Below are positions 1 to 7,893 of a stretch of DNA of 64,000 nucleotides, in pieces. Location of the stretch: assembly GCF_036634175.1 (NCBI RefSeq), contig NZ_JAZIFX010000001.1, forward strand, positions 3,534,001 through 3,598,000, written 5' to 3'. A model generated the notes under the pieces. That model did not search any database and had not been told where the DNA came from. It saw nothing but the letters and a program-made list of their open reading frames with translations. Numbering within the stretch: position 1 is the stretch's first letter; each line of letters begins with the position of its first letter. The translations under genes and the position numbers were made by a program. Source of the stretch: Streptomyces sp. P9-A2. GTDB taxonomy: Bacteria > Actinomycetota > Actinomycetes > Streptomycetales > Streptomycetaceae.

Positions 1-609
1 GTGAAGGGCGGGGCCCGTCGGGTGCGGGTGGCGGTCCGTACCGTCCCGCACATCGTGCGCCGTTCGACCGCGGGCTGGCCCGCGCAGCGCTCGGCCGTCC
101 TGGTGCGCCGGCTGCCGGTCGGGCTCGTCGACCGGCTGAGCCGGGCACAGGCCAGGGTCGCCCTGCCGGACCTCTCGGCCCAGGGCCTGCCGCGCCCCGA
201 CAGCGGCCTCTACAGCAGGGTGCTGGAGGGCGCCATCCCCATGCAGGACGTCGGTCTGGTCGACGCCGTCCGCAAGGGAACGGTGGAGATCGTGGCCGCC
301 GTGGAGGGGTTCGAGGACGGCGAGGTCGTCCTCGCCGACGGCAACCGGATCGCCCCGGACGCGGTGATCGCGGCCACCGGGTACGTTCCCGCCCTGGAGG
401 GCCTCGTCGGCCACCTCGGCGTTCTCGACGGCCGGGGCAGACCCGTCGCCCGCGGCGCCGGCACCCCGCCCGACGCGCCCGGCCTGTACTTCACCGGCTT
501 CACCAACCCCATCACCGGGAACCTCCGTGAACTGGCCATCGACGCGGAGAAGATCGCCAAGGCGCTGACCCGCCGCGGGGCACCGGGAATCTCACGGCTC
601 CCGGAGTGA
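1..609 (+). CDS. Flavin-containing monooxygenase, C-terminal part (gene starts before the window)
   Basis: The reading frame is open from the first base, so the true start lies upstream; the GTG at position 1 is only a coincidental in-frame codon. The segment carries the FMO-type motif AATGY near residue 125, followed by a typical C-terminal block (GLYFTGF, then a conserved helix) seen in class B flavin monooxygenases and FMO-like NAD(P)-binding oxidoreductases. These enzymes use FAD and NADPH to oxygenate small nucleophilic or carbonyl substrates in the cytoplasm. The FAD-binding GxGxxG motif is outside the window, so the substrate class cannot be judged. The family call is fairly secure from the ATGY motif and surrounding spacing. 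Confidence 0.75.
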   Translation: MKGGARRVRVAVRTVPHIVRRSTAGWPAQRSAVLVRRLPVGLVDRLSRAQARVALPDLSAQGLPRPDSGLYSRVLEGAIPMQDVGLVDAVRKGTVEIVAAVEGFEDGEVVLADGNRIAPDAVIAATGYVPALEGLVGHLGVLDGRGRPVARGAGTPPDAPGLYFTGFTNPITGNLRELAIDAEKIAKALTRRGAPGISRLPE

Positions 610-780
610 CGACGGCCGGGACCGGTTCCGGCACCGGTCCCGGCTCCCCCGCCCGGCACCCGGCATCTATCAGCCGGCACCTGTCAGCCCACAGCGAGCC
701 CCGGCGCATGCGGCTGCCCGCGGGGTGCCCACGCCGCCACGCACAGGGCGCCGGAGGCGTAGGCCGGAGCGAGCTCAGAG

Positions 781-810
781 TCGGAGTCGGAGTCGGAGTC
801 GGAGTCGGAA
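781..810. repeat. TCGGAG hexanucleotide tandem repeat
   Basis: Four perfect TCGGAG units followed by one TCGGAA, with further partial copies just upstream. It is noncoding and lies immediately before the TTATCCACA palindrome. Such an array can slip in copy number between strains. Confidence 0.8.
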
Positions 811-838
811 AAGTTATCCACAGCCTGTGGATGGACCC

Positions 839-876
839 GCCCCCGATCACGGTGCAGTGCCGACGTGATCGGGGGC
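839..876. terminator. Strong hairpin, probable terminator after the monooxygenase gene
   Basis: A perfect 13-bp inverted repeat, GCCCCCGATCACG at 839-851 with its complement at 864-876, around a 12-nt loop. No T-tract follows, which is common for Streptomyces terminators. It sits 230 bp after the monooxygenase stop, between it and the convergent ATPase gene, so a bidirectional terminator is the simplest reading. Confidence 0.55.
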
Positions 877-1330
877 GGCGATGGTGGCGGCGGCGATGGC
901 GCGGCGCCGCCCGTCCCGAGCGCGACGGCACCGCACCGCCTTCCGACTCCGGCGCTCCCGCCCGGCTCCCCTCGGCCACGAGGAAAGCGGCACCGGAATG
1001 GCGACCCACACTCGCCGAGGGCTCCCGTCGTCGAAGTCCTCGCCGTCCCCTCGCGGCGAATCGCTGATGACCAGAGTGATCACACGGTGACGTCACGTCA
1101 ACGCCGATTCACGCAGCGATGGGCGGGTTTATGAGATATGCCCGGTTATTCGGCGCCGCGCACGGGAGCACGCCCGGCGCACCGGCTCACACCCCGACTC
1201 GCACGGCCGTCCCGCCGTGCATCGGTGCACCTGCGCGTGCACACAACCGCGCACCCGCGCATCCGCGCACTGGAACCCCCTGGGACCCCCGGCAGCCTCG
1301 GCGCCCTCGGCAGCCCGGACCGCCGGCGCC

Positions 1331-1786
1331 CTATACCGCCTCGTACGCGAAGCCGCCCCAGGCCGGGGCGGCGGCCCGCGCCGCCGCGCAGCGGTCGAGT
1401 TCGCACCAGATGCGCTTGCCGGCACCGTCGGTACTCCAGCCCCAGCGGTCGGCCAGACCGTCGACAAGGGCGAGGCCGCGCCCGCCGGTGGCGTCGCCGT
1501 CCACGCAGCGCGGCGCCGGCGCCCTGTCGCTCTGGTCGGCCACCTCGAGGCGGATGGTGGCCTCCCCGGCCGTCGCACCCAGCAGGGAGAGTCTCAGTAC
1601 GGCCGGACAGCCGGTGTGCACCACGGCGTTGGTGACAAGCTCCGAGACGAGCAGGATCAGCGTCTCGGCGAGCGGCTCGTCGGCCGCTATTCCCGAGCCG
1701 GCCAGACGCGAGCGGGTCCACCGACGGGCCCGTCCCACCTCAGCAGGGTCGGGCCGGATCTCCAGCTGCACTTGAAGCACCTGCAC
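1331..1786 (-). CDS. RsbW-like ATP-binding regulatory protein (HATPase_c_2)
   Basis: A 151-residue single-domain GHKL ATPase of the anti-sigma/serine kinase type that is strongly expanded in Streptomyces. The N-box is LLVSELVTNAVVH (about residues 45-57) and the G-box is GGRGLALVDGLADRW (about 100-115), both intact, with a C-terminal strand containing the usual conserved Trp/Cys. Members of this family bind and inhibit sigma factors or phosphorylate STAS-domain antagonists. A STAS protein and an ECF sigma factor lie within 3 kb, so partner switching with them is possible but inferred. The start is GTG; the next upstream ATG runs directly into a stop. No membrane segment is visible. Confidence 0.85.
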   Translation of the reverse strand: MQVLQVQLEIRPDPAEVGRARRWTRSRLAGSGIAADEPLAETLILLVSELVTNAVVHTGCPAVLRLSLLGATAGEATIRLEVADQSDRAPAPRCVDGDATGGRGLALVDGLADRWGWSTDGAGKRIWCELDRCAAARAAAPAWGGFAYEAV

Positions 1787-2891
1787 CGCTCACACCATCC
1801 GAACCGGCGGACACTTGGACTCGCGCCTCACGAGGGCCACGATCGTAGCCATTCTCTGCATGGCCTGGACAACGGCCTGGACGAGGGTCACGGAACGTGA
1901 ATCCCTTATGGGCCAGCATGGTTGACGTACAGTCACGCCAACAAGCGCTTCGGGCATATTCCAGCGCGAAGGAGTACCCGTGCGGCATACTGTGCGACGC
2001 CCGCCCCGGCAAGTCGAACAGGCGGTGCCGGACGGCCCGGTAGCGCGGCGAACGGCGGCAGGCACCGGCCGGTCCGGACTCGCCTCGGGGGCAACTCCGG
2101 TGCGGTGCGTGCTCACAACCACTCGCATCCCACACAAGGTACCGGAGCGGACAGCCGACTCCGGGCCGTGACGAGTCACGCGTAGGACACAACCCGGTCT
2201 CAACGCTCCGTGATACCCGGATGCCACAATCCTCGACATTCGCGCGGAGCGATCCACGACGCTGAAGACAGGGAACGGGGCAGGCCGCTCCGGCGAGCGG
2301 TTCGACAGCGAGCAACTCGTCACTCCCCGCGTCCCCTCCGGTACGCCGGGTCCGTCACCAGACGCGTTTGAGGTGCGGATGCACATCCGCCCCTCAGGAG
2401 AAGCCCGAGCCTCCGCGTACCCGGAGACGGTCGTGGGCGCCACGTGGACAGCGGCAGGGCGGTCTCCGCGCGGCCCGGCATTCCGGCACACGGGCGGGCC
2501 ACTGCCCGGCAGGCCCCGATCGGCCGGCCGAACCGTTCACGGGTCCGGGCGTGTTGCGCCACCGGCCCGCACGCGCGTATGGCGGTGCCCGGTCGGTCGA
2601 CCGCGGTGCGGAGCGCTGCGACAGGATCGGCGTCCAACCCCGTCCCGGCCGTCACAGACCCGTGACGGCCAGGACGGGGCCGCGAGCCGCGGCCGGGAGC
2701 GGTACGGAGGCCGGTGGTCCCGGGAAGCCGGAGCAGGAGCCGGAGCCGACTCCGGAGCCGGTGACCGCGTACCCGCGCGGGAGGGCTGTCGGTGCCCGAG
2801 CCGCCGGAGCGGCTGAAGGTGGTCGACGCCCTCCCGCGCGGCGAGACCCCGCGGAAGGCGCTCAAAAGCAAGCCGCGAAGCCTCTGGAGCG
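1787..2891. other. Long intergenic region, one possible small ORF near its end
   Basis: About 1.1 kb with no recognisable gene. The long open frames crossing it on both strands are Arg/Pro/Gly-rich and match no family I know. The lower-GC stretch at about 1890-1965 probably contains the promoter of the RsbW-like gene on the minus strand. At 2792-2908 on the plus strand a 38-codon frame starting with GTG has high third-position GC and a GGGAGGG ribosome-binding site 6 nt upstream, but it overlaps the 3' end of the EF-hand gene and has no recognised homologue. Confidence 0.45.
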
Positions 2892-3398
2892 CTACTCGGG
2901 GACGGTGAAGTAGCGGGCGAAGGCGCCCACGATCTCTTCCTCGCCGATCCTGCCGTCGTCGTCCGTGTCCAGCGTGGCGGCGGCGGACTCCGCCGGCCCT
3001 TCGGGGACGCCGAGCACCTTCAGGACGCGGGCGGTCTCCTCGATGCCCACCGCGCCGTCGCCGCCGGCCACGGCGAGGGTCGCCTGCAGGAAGGGGCGGG
3101 CGATCTCGGCGAACCGGTCCGGGTTGTCCCGCAGGCGCTTGACCGCGCCGTTCACGAACTCCTCGCGGGTGACGCGCTGGTCACCGTCACGGTCGGCGAT
3201 GCCCGCCATGCCCTGCCAGAAGGCCTCCGCGCCGCCGTACAGGGCCTGGCCCTTGTCGGACCGGGCCCGGGTGCCGAACTCGGCCAGCAGCGCCTTGGCC
3301 GCTCCGCTGAAGTCCTCGCGGTCGATGTAGCCGTTGCCGTCCTGGTCGAAGATGGCGAAGCGGGACGCGATCCTGCGCTCGTATTCGCTGGTGACCAT
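2892..3398 (-). CDS. EF-hand calcium-binding protein, calerythrin-like
   Basis: A 168-residue protein of about the length expected for four-EF-hand calerythrin/sarcoplasmic calcium-binding proteins. Three canonical loops are visible: DQDGNGYIDRED (about residues 19-30), DRDGDQRVTREE (about 69-80) and DTDDDGRIGEEE (about 144-155). A degenerate third hand (GGDGAVGIEE, about 113-122) completes the set. It is cytoplasmic, with no signal peptide. In actinomycetes such proteins buffer or sense Ca2+, but a partner is rarely known. It lies next to a STAS antagonist and an ECF sigma factor, which makes a signalling role attractive but unproven. The start is an ATG just after a CATGT context; the gene is probably monocistronic. 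Confidence 0.88.
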   Translation of the reverse strand: MVTSEYERRIASRFAIFDQDGNGYIDREDFSGAAKALLAEFGTRARSDKGQALYGGAEAFWQGMAGIADRDGDQRVTREEFVNGAVKRLRDNPDRFAEIARPFLQATLAVAGGDGAVGIEETARVLKVLGVPEGPAESAAATLDTDDDGRIGEEEIVGAFARYFTVPE

Positions 3399-3603
3399 GT
3401 CTCTTTCAGGCCGCCTTAGTCAGTGGGTTCCCAGTGGGGTCGTCTCGCCCGGAGCGTACGACGTGCGGCGTCCTTCGTGAGCCCGGAAACGACGCTTGTA
3501 CCAAGAACGGGAGAACTCCGGGACAACCATGTGGTCCGCGCGAGCACCCGCGGGGTGCGCGCGTCGGCCGCCCGCACGGGCCGCCGAAGGCCCCGGGACC
3601 GGT

Positions 3604-3984
3604 TCAGGCCGACAGCGGGCGCGAGTCCCCGTCCACCGCGGACGGGACGTCCGGGTGGACGTCGAAGAGACGGCGCACCCCGAGCGCGCCGAGCACCCGG
3701 TTGACGTGGCTGCCGTCGGCGGCTCCCTGGGCGGGAAGGATCAGCCGCAGACTGCCCTGGCAGGAGCGGAGCAGCCGGCGGGTGGCGATGAGCACTCCCA
3801 CGCCGCTGGAGTCGCAGAACCACACCTCGGAGAGATCGAGGACAAGGCTGTGTCTGCCGTCGGCCACGACGTCGTGCACGCGCTGGCGCAGCACCGGTGA
3901 GGTCATCAGGTCCAGTTCGCCCGACACCCGGAGCACGGCCCAATCGCCCTGCTCCCCGTCGGTCACGTTGAAGGCCACCACCAC
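3604..3984 (-). CDS. STAS-domain anti-sigma factor antagonist
   Basis: A 126-residue SpoIIAA/RsbV-type STAS protein. The phospho-acceptor region reads VWFCDSSGVGVLI (about residues 54-66); the second Ser of DSSG is the usual target of RsbW-type kinases. Dephosphorylated family members bind anti-sigma kinases and so free sigma factors. It is encoded between the EF-hand gene and the divergent ECF sigma gene and is close to an RsbW-like ATPase, so a local partner-switching circuit is plausible. The start is taken as GTG with a weak AAGGG upstream; neighbouring GTG codons make the exact start uncertain. The C-terminal 15 residues are disordered-looking. Confidence 0.87.
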   Translation of the reverse strand: MVVAFNVTDGEQGDWAVLRVSGELDLMTSPVLRQRVHDVVADGRHSLVLDLSEVWFCDSSGVGVLIATRRLLRSCQGSLRLILPAQGAADGSHVNRVLGALGVRRLFDVHPDVPSAVDGDSRPLSA

Positions 3985-4341
3985 GCCCTTCGTTCGCCGA
4001 AACGGAAGAAACTCCTACGCTTCTCTGCAGCGCGCCTGCCCACCGGCCGTGCCCTGAAACACGACTCGAGAAACCGTAACCGAACAAAAAAGGCTTGTTT
4101 CAGTCTCTTCCGCTCTCATTCGATCGGTTCCGATCGGCGACGGGCTGGGTAGGCAGGCCACCGGACCGCATCCGACGTTCACGCCGGCGACCTTTTACCA
4201 CCTGGGACCCGGCGGGGGCGCACTTTGCCGCAAAGGGGCGTGCGCGCGTACGTGCCGACTACATTCGTCAAGCCGGCGGGCACCCGCCGGACCGGGCAGG
4301 ACCGCCCCGGGACGTGGAAGGAACAGGGGTGAAGGGGCCGC
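3985..4341. promoter_or_regulatory. Divergent control region between STAS and sigma-factor genes
   Basis: Two dyads are visible: CTGAAACA (4054-4061) facing TGTTTCAG (4096-4103), and CGATCGG-TT-CCGATCG (4121-4136). A GGGTAG at 4147-4152 resembles the -10 used by SigB-type stress sigma factors in Streptomyces, with GGTT about 17 nt upstream as a poor -35. Nothing else coding is seen. Which dyad serves which gene is unknown. Confidence 0.4.
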
Positions 4342-4923
4342 ATGACGCAACGGAACGCACCGCCCCGCTGGGACCGCACAATGCAGCAGCGGCTCACCCG
4401 TGGAGAGGCCGCCGCACTCGGTGAGCTCTACGACCGGTTCGCCTCCCTCGTGCACGGCCTCGCCCACCGCGTCCTCGGCGACGAGAACGCGGCGGACACC
4501 GTCACGCGCGACGTCTTCGCCCACGTATGGGAGCACCCGGACGCCTACGACCCCCACCAGGGCCCGCTGCGCACGTGGATCGCCACGCTGGCCCACGGGC
4601 TGGCCGTCGAGCGGCTGCGCGCCGCCGGGACCGCCGCGCTCGCCCGCGGCGGCGCCGGCAGCACGGAGGATCTGGAGCACCAGGTGCGCCACGCCTCGGT
4701 GGCCGCCCGCGCGGACTACATCGTGCACGCCATGCCGGTACCGCTGCGGGCCGCCCTGGAGCTGGCGTACTTCCAGCGCAGGGACTACCAGCAGACCGCC
4801 GCCGACCTCGGCGTCACCGAGGACGAGGCCCGCCGCCGCCTCCGACTGGGCCTCCAGCTGCTGGCCACGGCCCACGAAGCCGAGGCCCCGGGCGCCCCGC
4901 CCGGAATCGGGGGCGCGGCGTGA
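4342..4923 (+). CDS. ECF (group 4) RNA polymerase sigma factor
   Basis: A 193-residue two-domain sigma factor. Region 2 runs from about residue 25 to 95 (LGELYDRFASLVHGLAHRVL, then AADTVTRDVFAHVWEHP and the LRTWIATLAHGLAVERLR helix). Region 4 is at about 135-175 (LELAYFQRRDYQQTAADLGV, then the recognition helix EDEARRRLRLGLQLL). The linker is short and no extra domain is present. It directs RNA polymerase to a small regulon when released by its anti-sigma factor, which is the next gene and overlaps it by GTGA, indicating translational coupling. The start is ATG, about 10 nt after GGGGTGAAGGGG. The regulon cannot be deduced from the sequence. Confidence 0.9.
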   Translation: MTQRNAPPRWDRTMQQRLTRGEAAALGELYDRFASLVHGLAHRVLGDENAADTVTRDVFAHVWEHPDAYDPHQGPLRTWIATLAHGLAVERLRAAGTAALARGGAGSTEDLEHQVRHASVAARADYIVHAMPVPLRAALELAYFQRRDYQQTAADLGVTEDEARRRLRLGLQLLATAHEAEAPGAPPGIGGAA

Positions 4924-6434
4924 GCCACGACCGTTTCGAGCCGTACGCCGGCCATGACCGCGCCGGCCATGACCGCGAGGAGCACGAGGGAGGCGGGGAG
5001 CGCCACGAGGACACGGATGCGGACGCGATGATGCGCACGGGCCCGGACGCGATGATGCGCACGGGCCCGGGAAACGGGGCGGACGGTACGCGCGAGCGGG
5101 GCATTCCGGGCGGACCCGATGGCGGCAGGAGCAGACCGGCCGACGGTACGGACCCCGTCACCGGCCCCGACCGCGAGGCCGGTGACGGTCGCTTCGCCCG
5201 CAGACCGCCGCCCCGCGCCTCCGTCGAGGACACGGACACGGGCACGGGCATGGACACCGGCCAGTCCCTGCCCGCACCGGCACCGGCACCCGCACCGGCA
5301 CCGATGCCCGCGCCGTTGATACTGGAGCACCGGGTACTGAAGTCGTTGCTGGGCGCGTGGGCACTGGCCGCCTGCTCGCCGGAGGAGACGGCGGCCGTCG
5401 AGGAGCACCTCGGCGAGTGCGGGGCCTGCGCCGACGAGGCGCTGCGTCTGCGGGACGCCGTCGGGCTGTTGCAGCGGCCCGAGAGCCTCGATCTGGACCC
5501 GGGGCTGCGCACCCGCGTCCTGGAGTCCTGCCTCAAGCGGCGGCCGCCGCGCATCCCCGTGCCGGACTGGGCCTGCGCCTACGACGCCGAGACGGCGCGG
5601 CTGGACGCGCTGCTCCAGGACTTCGGCGACACCGAGTGGCACGCGCCCGTGCGGCTGCGCTGGTACGAGGCCGACGAGGCGGCCACCCGCCGCACCACCG
5701 TCGCCGGGGTCATCGCGCATCTGCTGGCGGTCGACGGGCTGGTCGCGGCCGCCCTCGGCCTGCCCGACCCGCTCGGCGATCTCGCGGACCTCGCGCCCGG
5801 GCGGGCCACCCCGTCGGCCCGCACCGAGGCGTTCTGGCGCGGAGCCCACCACCCGCCGACCCGCTCCGTGCGGGCGCCCTGGCGCGCGCAGACCCACGAC
5901 CTGGTGCGGACGGTGTCCTTCACCGGCAGCAGGGCGGGGCGGATGCCGGTCTCGTACGGCGGCTACGAGCTGCCGCTGCACGACGCGATGCTGGACCGCG
6001 CCTTCGAATGCTGGGTGCACGGGGAGGACATCGCCGAGGCGGTGGACTATCCGTACGAGCCGCCGACCGGACGGCATCTGCACGGCATGGTCGACCTGGC
6101 CGCGCGGATGCTGCCTGCCGTCCTCGAAGCACGCCGGCAGGCCGGGCAGGAGGTCTCCACCGAGCGGCGGCTGGTCGCGGCCGGTGCGCCGGGGCGGAGC
6201 CTGCGGCTGGAGATCGAGGGGTCCGGCGGCGGGGAGTGGCTGATCCCGCTGGACTCCCCGGCGGCCAAGGGGTCCGCGGAGCACGAGGTGGCCCACATAG
6301 CGCTCGACGGCTCGGAGTTCTGCCGTCTGGCCGCGGGCCACGTCTCTCCGCAGGAGGCGGCCGCCGGGCAGGTCGGGGACAAGGCCGCCATCCGGGACGT
6401 CCTGCTGGCGGCGGCCTCGATGAGCCGGATCTAG
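4920..6434 (+). CDS. Zinc-finger anti-sigma factor fused to a maleylpyruvate isomerase-like domain
   Basis: A 504-residue protein starting at GTG inside the sigma-factor stop codon (GTGA overlap). Residues 1-135 are low complexity, including a duplicated DAMMRTGP unit and an Ala/Pro tract. A putative zinc-finger anti-sigma domain follows at about 137-185, with the signature HLGECGAC (H-x3-C-x2-C). From about 215 to the end it is an MDMPI_N/DinB-like domain (DALLQDFGDTEWHAPVRL, and later CWVHGEDIAEAVD), a fold of mycothiol-dependent isomerases. No transmembrane helix is evident, so it is likely a soluble anti-sigma factor. Known zinc-finger anti-sigma proteins release their sigma on thiol oxidation; a mycothiol-linked sensing role for the second domain is inference. 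Confidence 0.85.
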   Translation: MSHDRFEPYAGHDRAGHDREEHEGGGERHEDTDADAMMRTGPDAMMRTGPGNGADGTRERGIPGGPDGGRSRPADGTDPVTGPDREAGDGRFARRPPPRASVEDTDTGTGMDTGQSLPAPAPAPAPAPMPAPLILEHRVLKSLLGAWALAACSPEETAAVEEHLGECGACADEALRLRDAVGLLQRPESLDLDPGLRTRVLESCLKRRPPRIPVPDWACAYDAETARLDALLQDFGDTEWHAPVRLRWYEADEAATRRTTVAGVIAHLLAVDGLVAAALGLPDPLGDLADLAPGRATPSARTEAFWRGAHHPPTRSVRAPWRAQTHDLVRTVSFTGSRAGRMPVSYGGYELPLHDAMLDRAFECWVHGEDIAEAVDYPYEPPTGRHLHGMVDLAARMLPAVLEARRQAGQEVSTERRLVAAGAPGRSLRLEIEGSGGGEWLIPLDSPAAKGSAEHEVAHIALDGSEFCRLAAGHVSPQEAAAGQVGDKAAIRDVLLAAASMSRI

Positions 6435-6677
6435 GGCGTGTTTCGAACGTAGCGCCGGCCGCCCGGAGGGCGGGCCCCGCGGTGTCATGGGGGTCCCCCC
6501 TGCTCGAGCGGAGCCGAGAGCTTGGGGGAGCCTGCGATCGCACGGCGGAGGGTCGCCCGCGTACCGGGCGTACGCGGGCGATCCGGACAACGCGGCTGGG
6601 GGTCCCCCTGCTCGAAGAGCTTGGGGGAGTGCGTGCCGGACGCCGCGGGGCAGGCGGGACTCTCGAAACACACGCCC
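6434..6677. repeat. MITE-like palindromic element with terminal inverted repeats
   Basis: The ends are inverted repeats: GGGCGTGTTTCGA at 6434-6446 faces TCGAAACACACGCCC at 6663-6677 (13 of 15 positions, one 2-nt gap). Inside lie a 12-bp perfect hairpin (6553-6564 with 6570-6581) and two copies of the common Streptomyces hairpin unit starting GGGGGTCCCCC and ending CTTGGGGGA (about 6487-6527 and 6599-6630). The left end overlaps the TAG stop of the anti-sigma gene. It has no coding capacity, so if it moved it did so with help from elsewhere. Confidence 0.6.
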
Positions 6678-6964
6678 GAGGGCCTCTTGTTCGGATCAGG
6701 CGGGCTCACGGGGTCCGGCACCGCACCTCGCCGTGTTGCCGCCGGTCCCCAGAGTTCCTTCCCCGAACTCCCGGCTCCTCCCCCGGCTACCGCTGGGGGT
6801 GCCTCCAGGGCCCCGCTCCCTGATCCGGCCCGATGCGAACTAAAGACCCCGGAATCCGGAACCTGCCGGATCCGGAACCCGCCCGGGCCCCTGCCGCGCG
6901 TCCCGGGCCCGTCCCTGTACCCCCTGTGCCCCCGCGTCCCCTGTGCCGCCCGTGTCCCGACGGC
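6678..6964. other. Noncoding stretch after the repeat element
   Basis: Pro/Arg-rich noncoding DNA between convergent genes. A further hairpin relative of the upstream repeats is visible at about 6778-6800 (CCCCCGGCTACCGCTGGGGG). Nothing else is recognised. Confidence 0.5.
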
Positions 6965-7846
6965 TCAGGCGAAGACCACCGTCCGCCGCCCGTTCAGCAG
7001 GATGCGACGCTCCGCGTGCCACTTCACGGCGCGGGCCAGCGCCTGGCACTCCACGTCCCGGCCGATGGCGACGAGCTGGTCGGGGGTGACGTCGTGCCCC
7101 ACCCGCTCCACCTCCTGCTCGATGATCGGGCCCTCGTCGAGGTCGGCGGTGACGTAGTGCGCGGTGGCACCGATCAGCTTCACCCCCCGGGCGTGCGCCT
7201 GGTGGTACGGCTTCGCGCCCTTGAAGCTCGGCAGGAAGGAGTGGTGGATGTTGATGATCTGCCCGGAGAGCTGCTTGCACAGGTCGTCCGAGAGGACCTG
7301 CATGTAGCGGGCGAGGACGACGAGTTCGACGCCCTCCTCGCGCACGAGTTCCAGCAGCTTCGCCTCTGCCTGTGCCTTGGTGTCCTTCGTCACCGGAATG
7401 TGGTGGAAGGGGACGTTGTACGAAGCCACCAGTTCGGCGAAATCGGTGTGATTGGACACCACACCGGCGATCTCCACCGGCAGCGCGCCGATCCGGGCGC
7501 GGAACAGCAGGTCGTTCAGACAGTGGCCGAACCTGCTGACCATCAGGACGATGCGCATCTTCTCGTCGCCCCGGCTTATCCGCCAGTCCATCTGGAAGGC
7601 GTCACCGATCGCCGTGAAGCTCGCCCGCAGCTTCTCCACGGTCACGGGGGCATCCGCGGAGAAGTGGACCCGCATGAAGAACAGCCCGGTGTCGTGGTCG
7701 CCGAACTGCTGACTGTCCTCGATGTTGCAACCGGTCATGAACAGGTAGCTCGACACGGCGTGCACGATGCCCTGCTTGTCAGGGCAGGACAGGGTCAGAA
7801 CGTACTGGTCGGCCGGGGCCTCTGCTCGGCTGGGCTGCTCACTCAT
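6965..7846 (-). CDS. purU: Formyltetrahydrofolate deformylase PurU
   Basis: A 293-residue enzyme of normal family length. It hydrolyses 10-formyl-tetrahydrofolate to formate and tetrahydrofolate, balancing one-carbon pools for purine, glycine and methionine metabolism. The N-terminal ACT domain spans about residues 13-95 (LTLSCPDKQGIVHAVS). The formyltransferase catalytic domain follows at about 98-290, with the signature IINIHHSFLPSFKGAKPYHQ near 215-235 and the distal Asp in the DLDEGPIIEQ motif. The cofactor-binding and catalytic Asn/His/Asp residues all appear intact. The gene is single and convergent to the sigma/anti-sigma pair, with a small conserved gene 47 bp upstream on the same strand. 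Confidence 0.95.
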   Translation of the reverse strand: MSEQPSRAEAPADQYVLTLSCPDKQGIVHAVSSYLFMTGCNIEDSQQFGDHDTGLFFMRVHFSADAPVTVEKLRASFTAIGDAFQMDWRISRGDEKMRIVLMVSRFGHCLNDLLFRARIGALPVEIAGVVSNHTDFAELVASYNVPFHHIPVTKDTKAQAEAKLLELVREEGVELVVLARYMQVLSDDLCKQLSGQIINIHHSFLPSFKGAKPYHQAHARGVKLIGATAHYVTADLDEGPIIEQEVERVGHDVTPDQLVAIGRDVECQALARAVKWHAERRILLNGRRTVVFA

Positions 7847-7893
7847 GCGGAAAAGGGTCCCATACTGCGGCTCCCGGCCGGAGAGCCGTTCCG

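Larger units (their letters stand above)
610..1330. other. Intergenic region with simple repeat, palindrome and hairpin
   Basis: No convincing gene on either strand; frames here lack Streptomyces codon bias and give Arg/Pro-rich nonsense. It holds a TCGGAG hexamer array (781-810), a 17-nt palindrome resembling paired DnaA boxes (816-832), a strong hairpin (839-876), a GTGACGTCAC palindrome (1087-1096), and a GTGCA/GCGCA-rich stretch (1215-1275) before the convergent ATPase gene. Confidence 0.6.

Noticed and set aside
1740..2491. Long minus-strand frames (about 190-230 codons) upstream of the RsbW-like gene
   Set aside because: Arg/Pro-rich, no domain, poor codon-position bias and no ribosome-binding site; shadow frames in high-GC DNA.
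4527..4919. Extension of the anti-sigma gene upstream into the sigma-factor gene
   Set aside because: The extension lies wholly inside the sigma gene in another frame; GTG at 4920 in the GTGA overlap is a better start.
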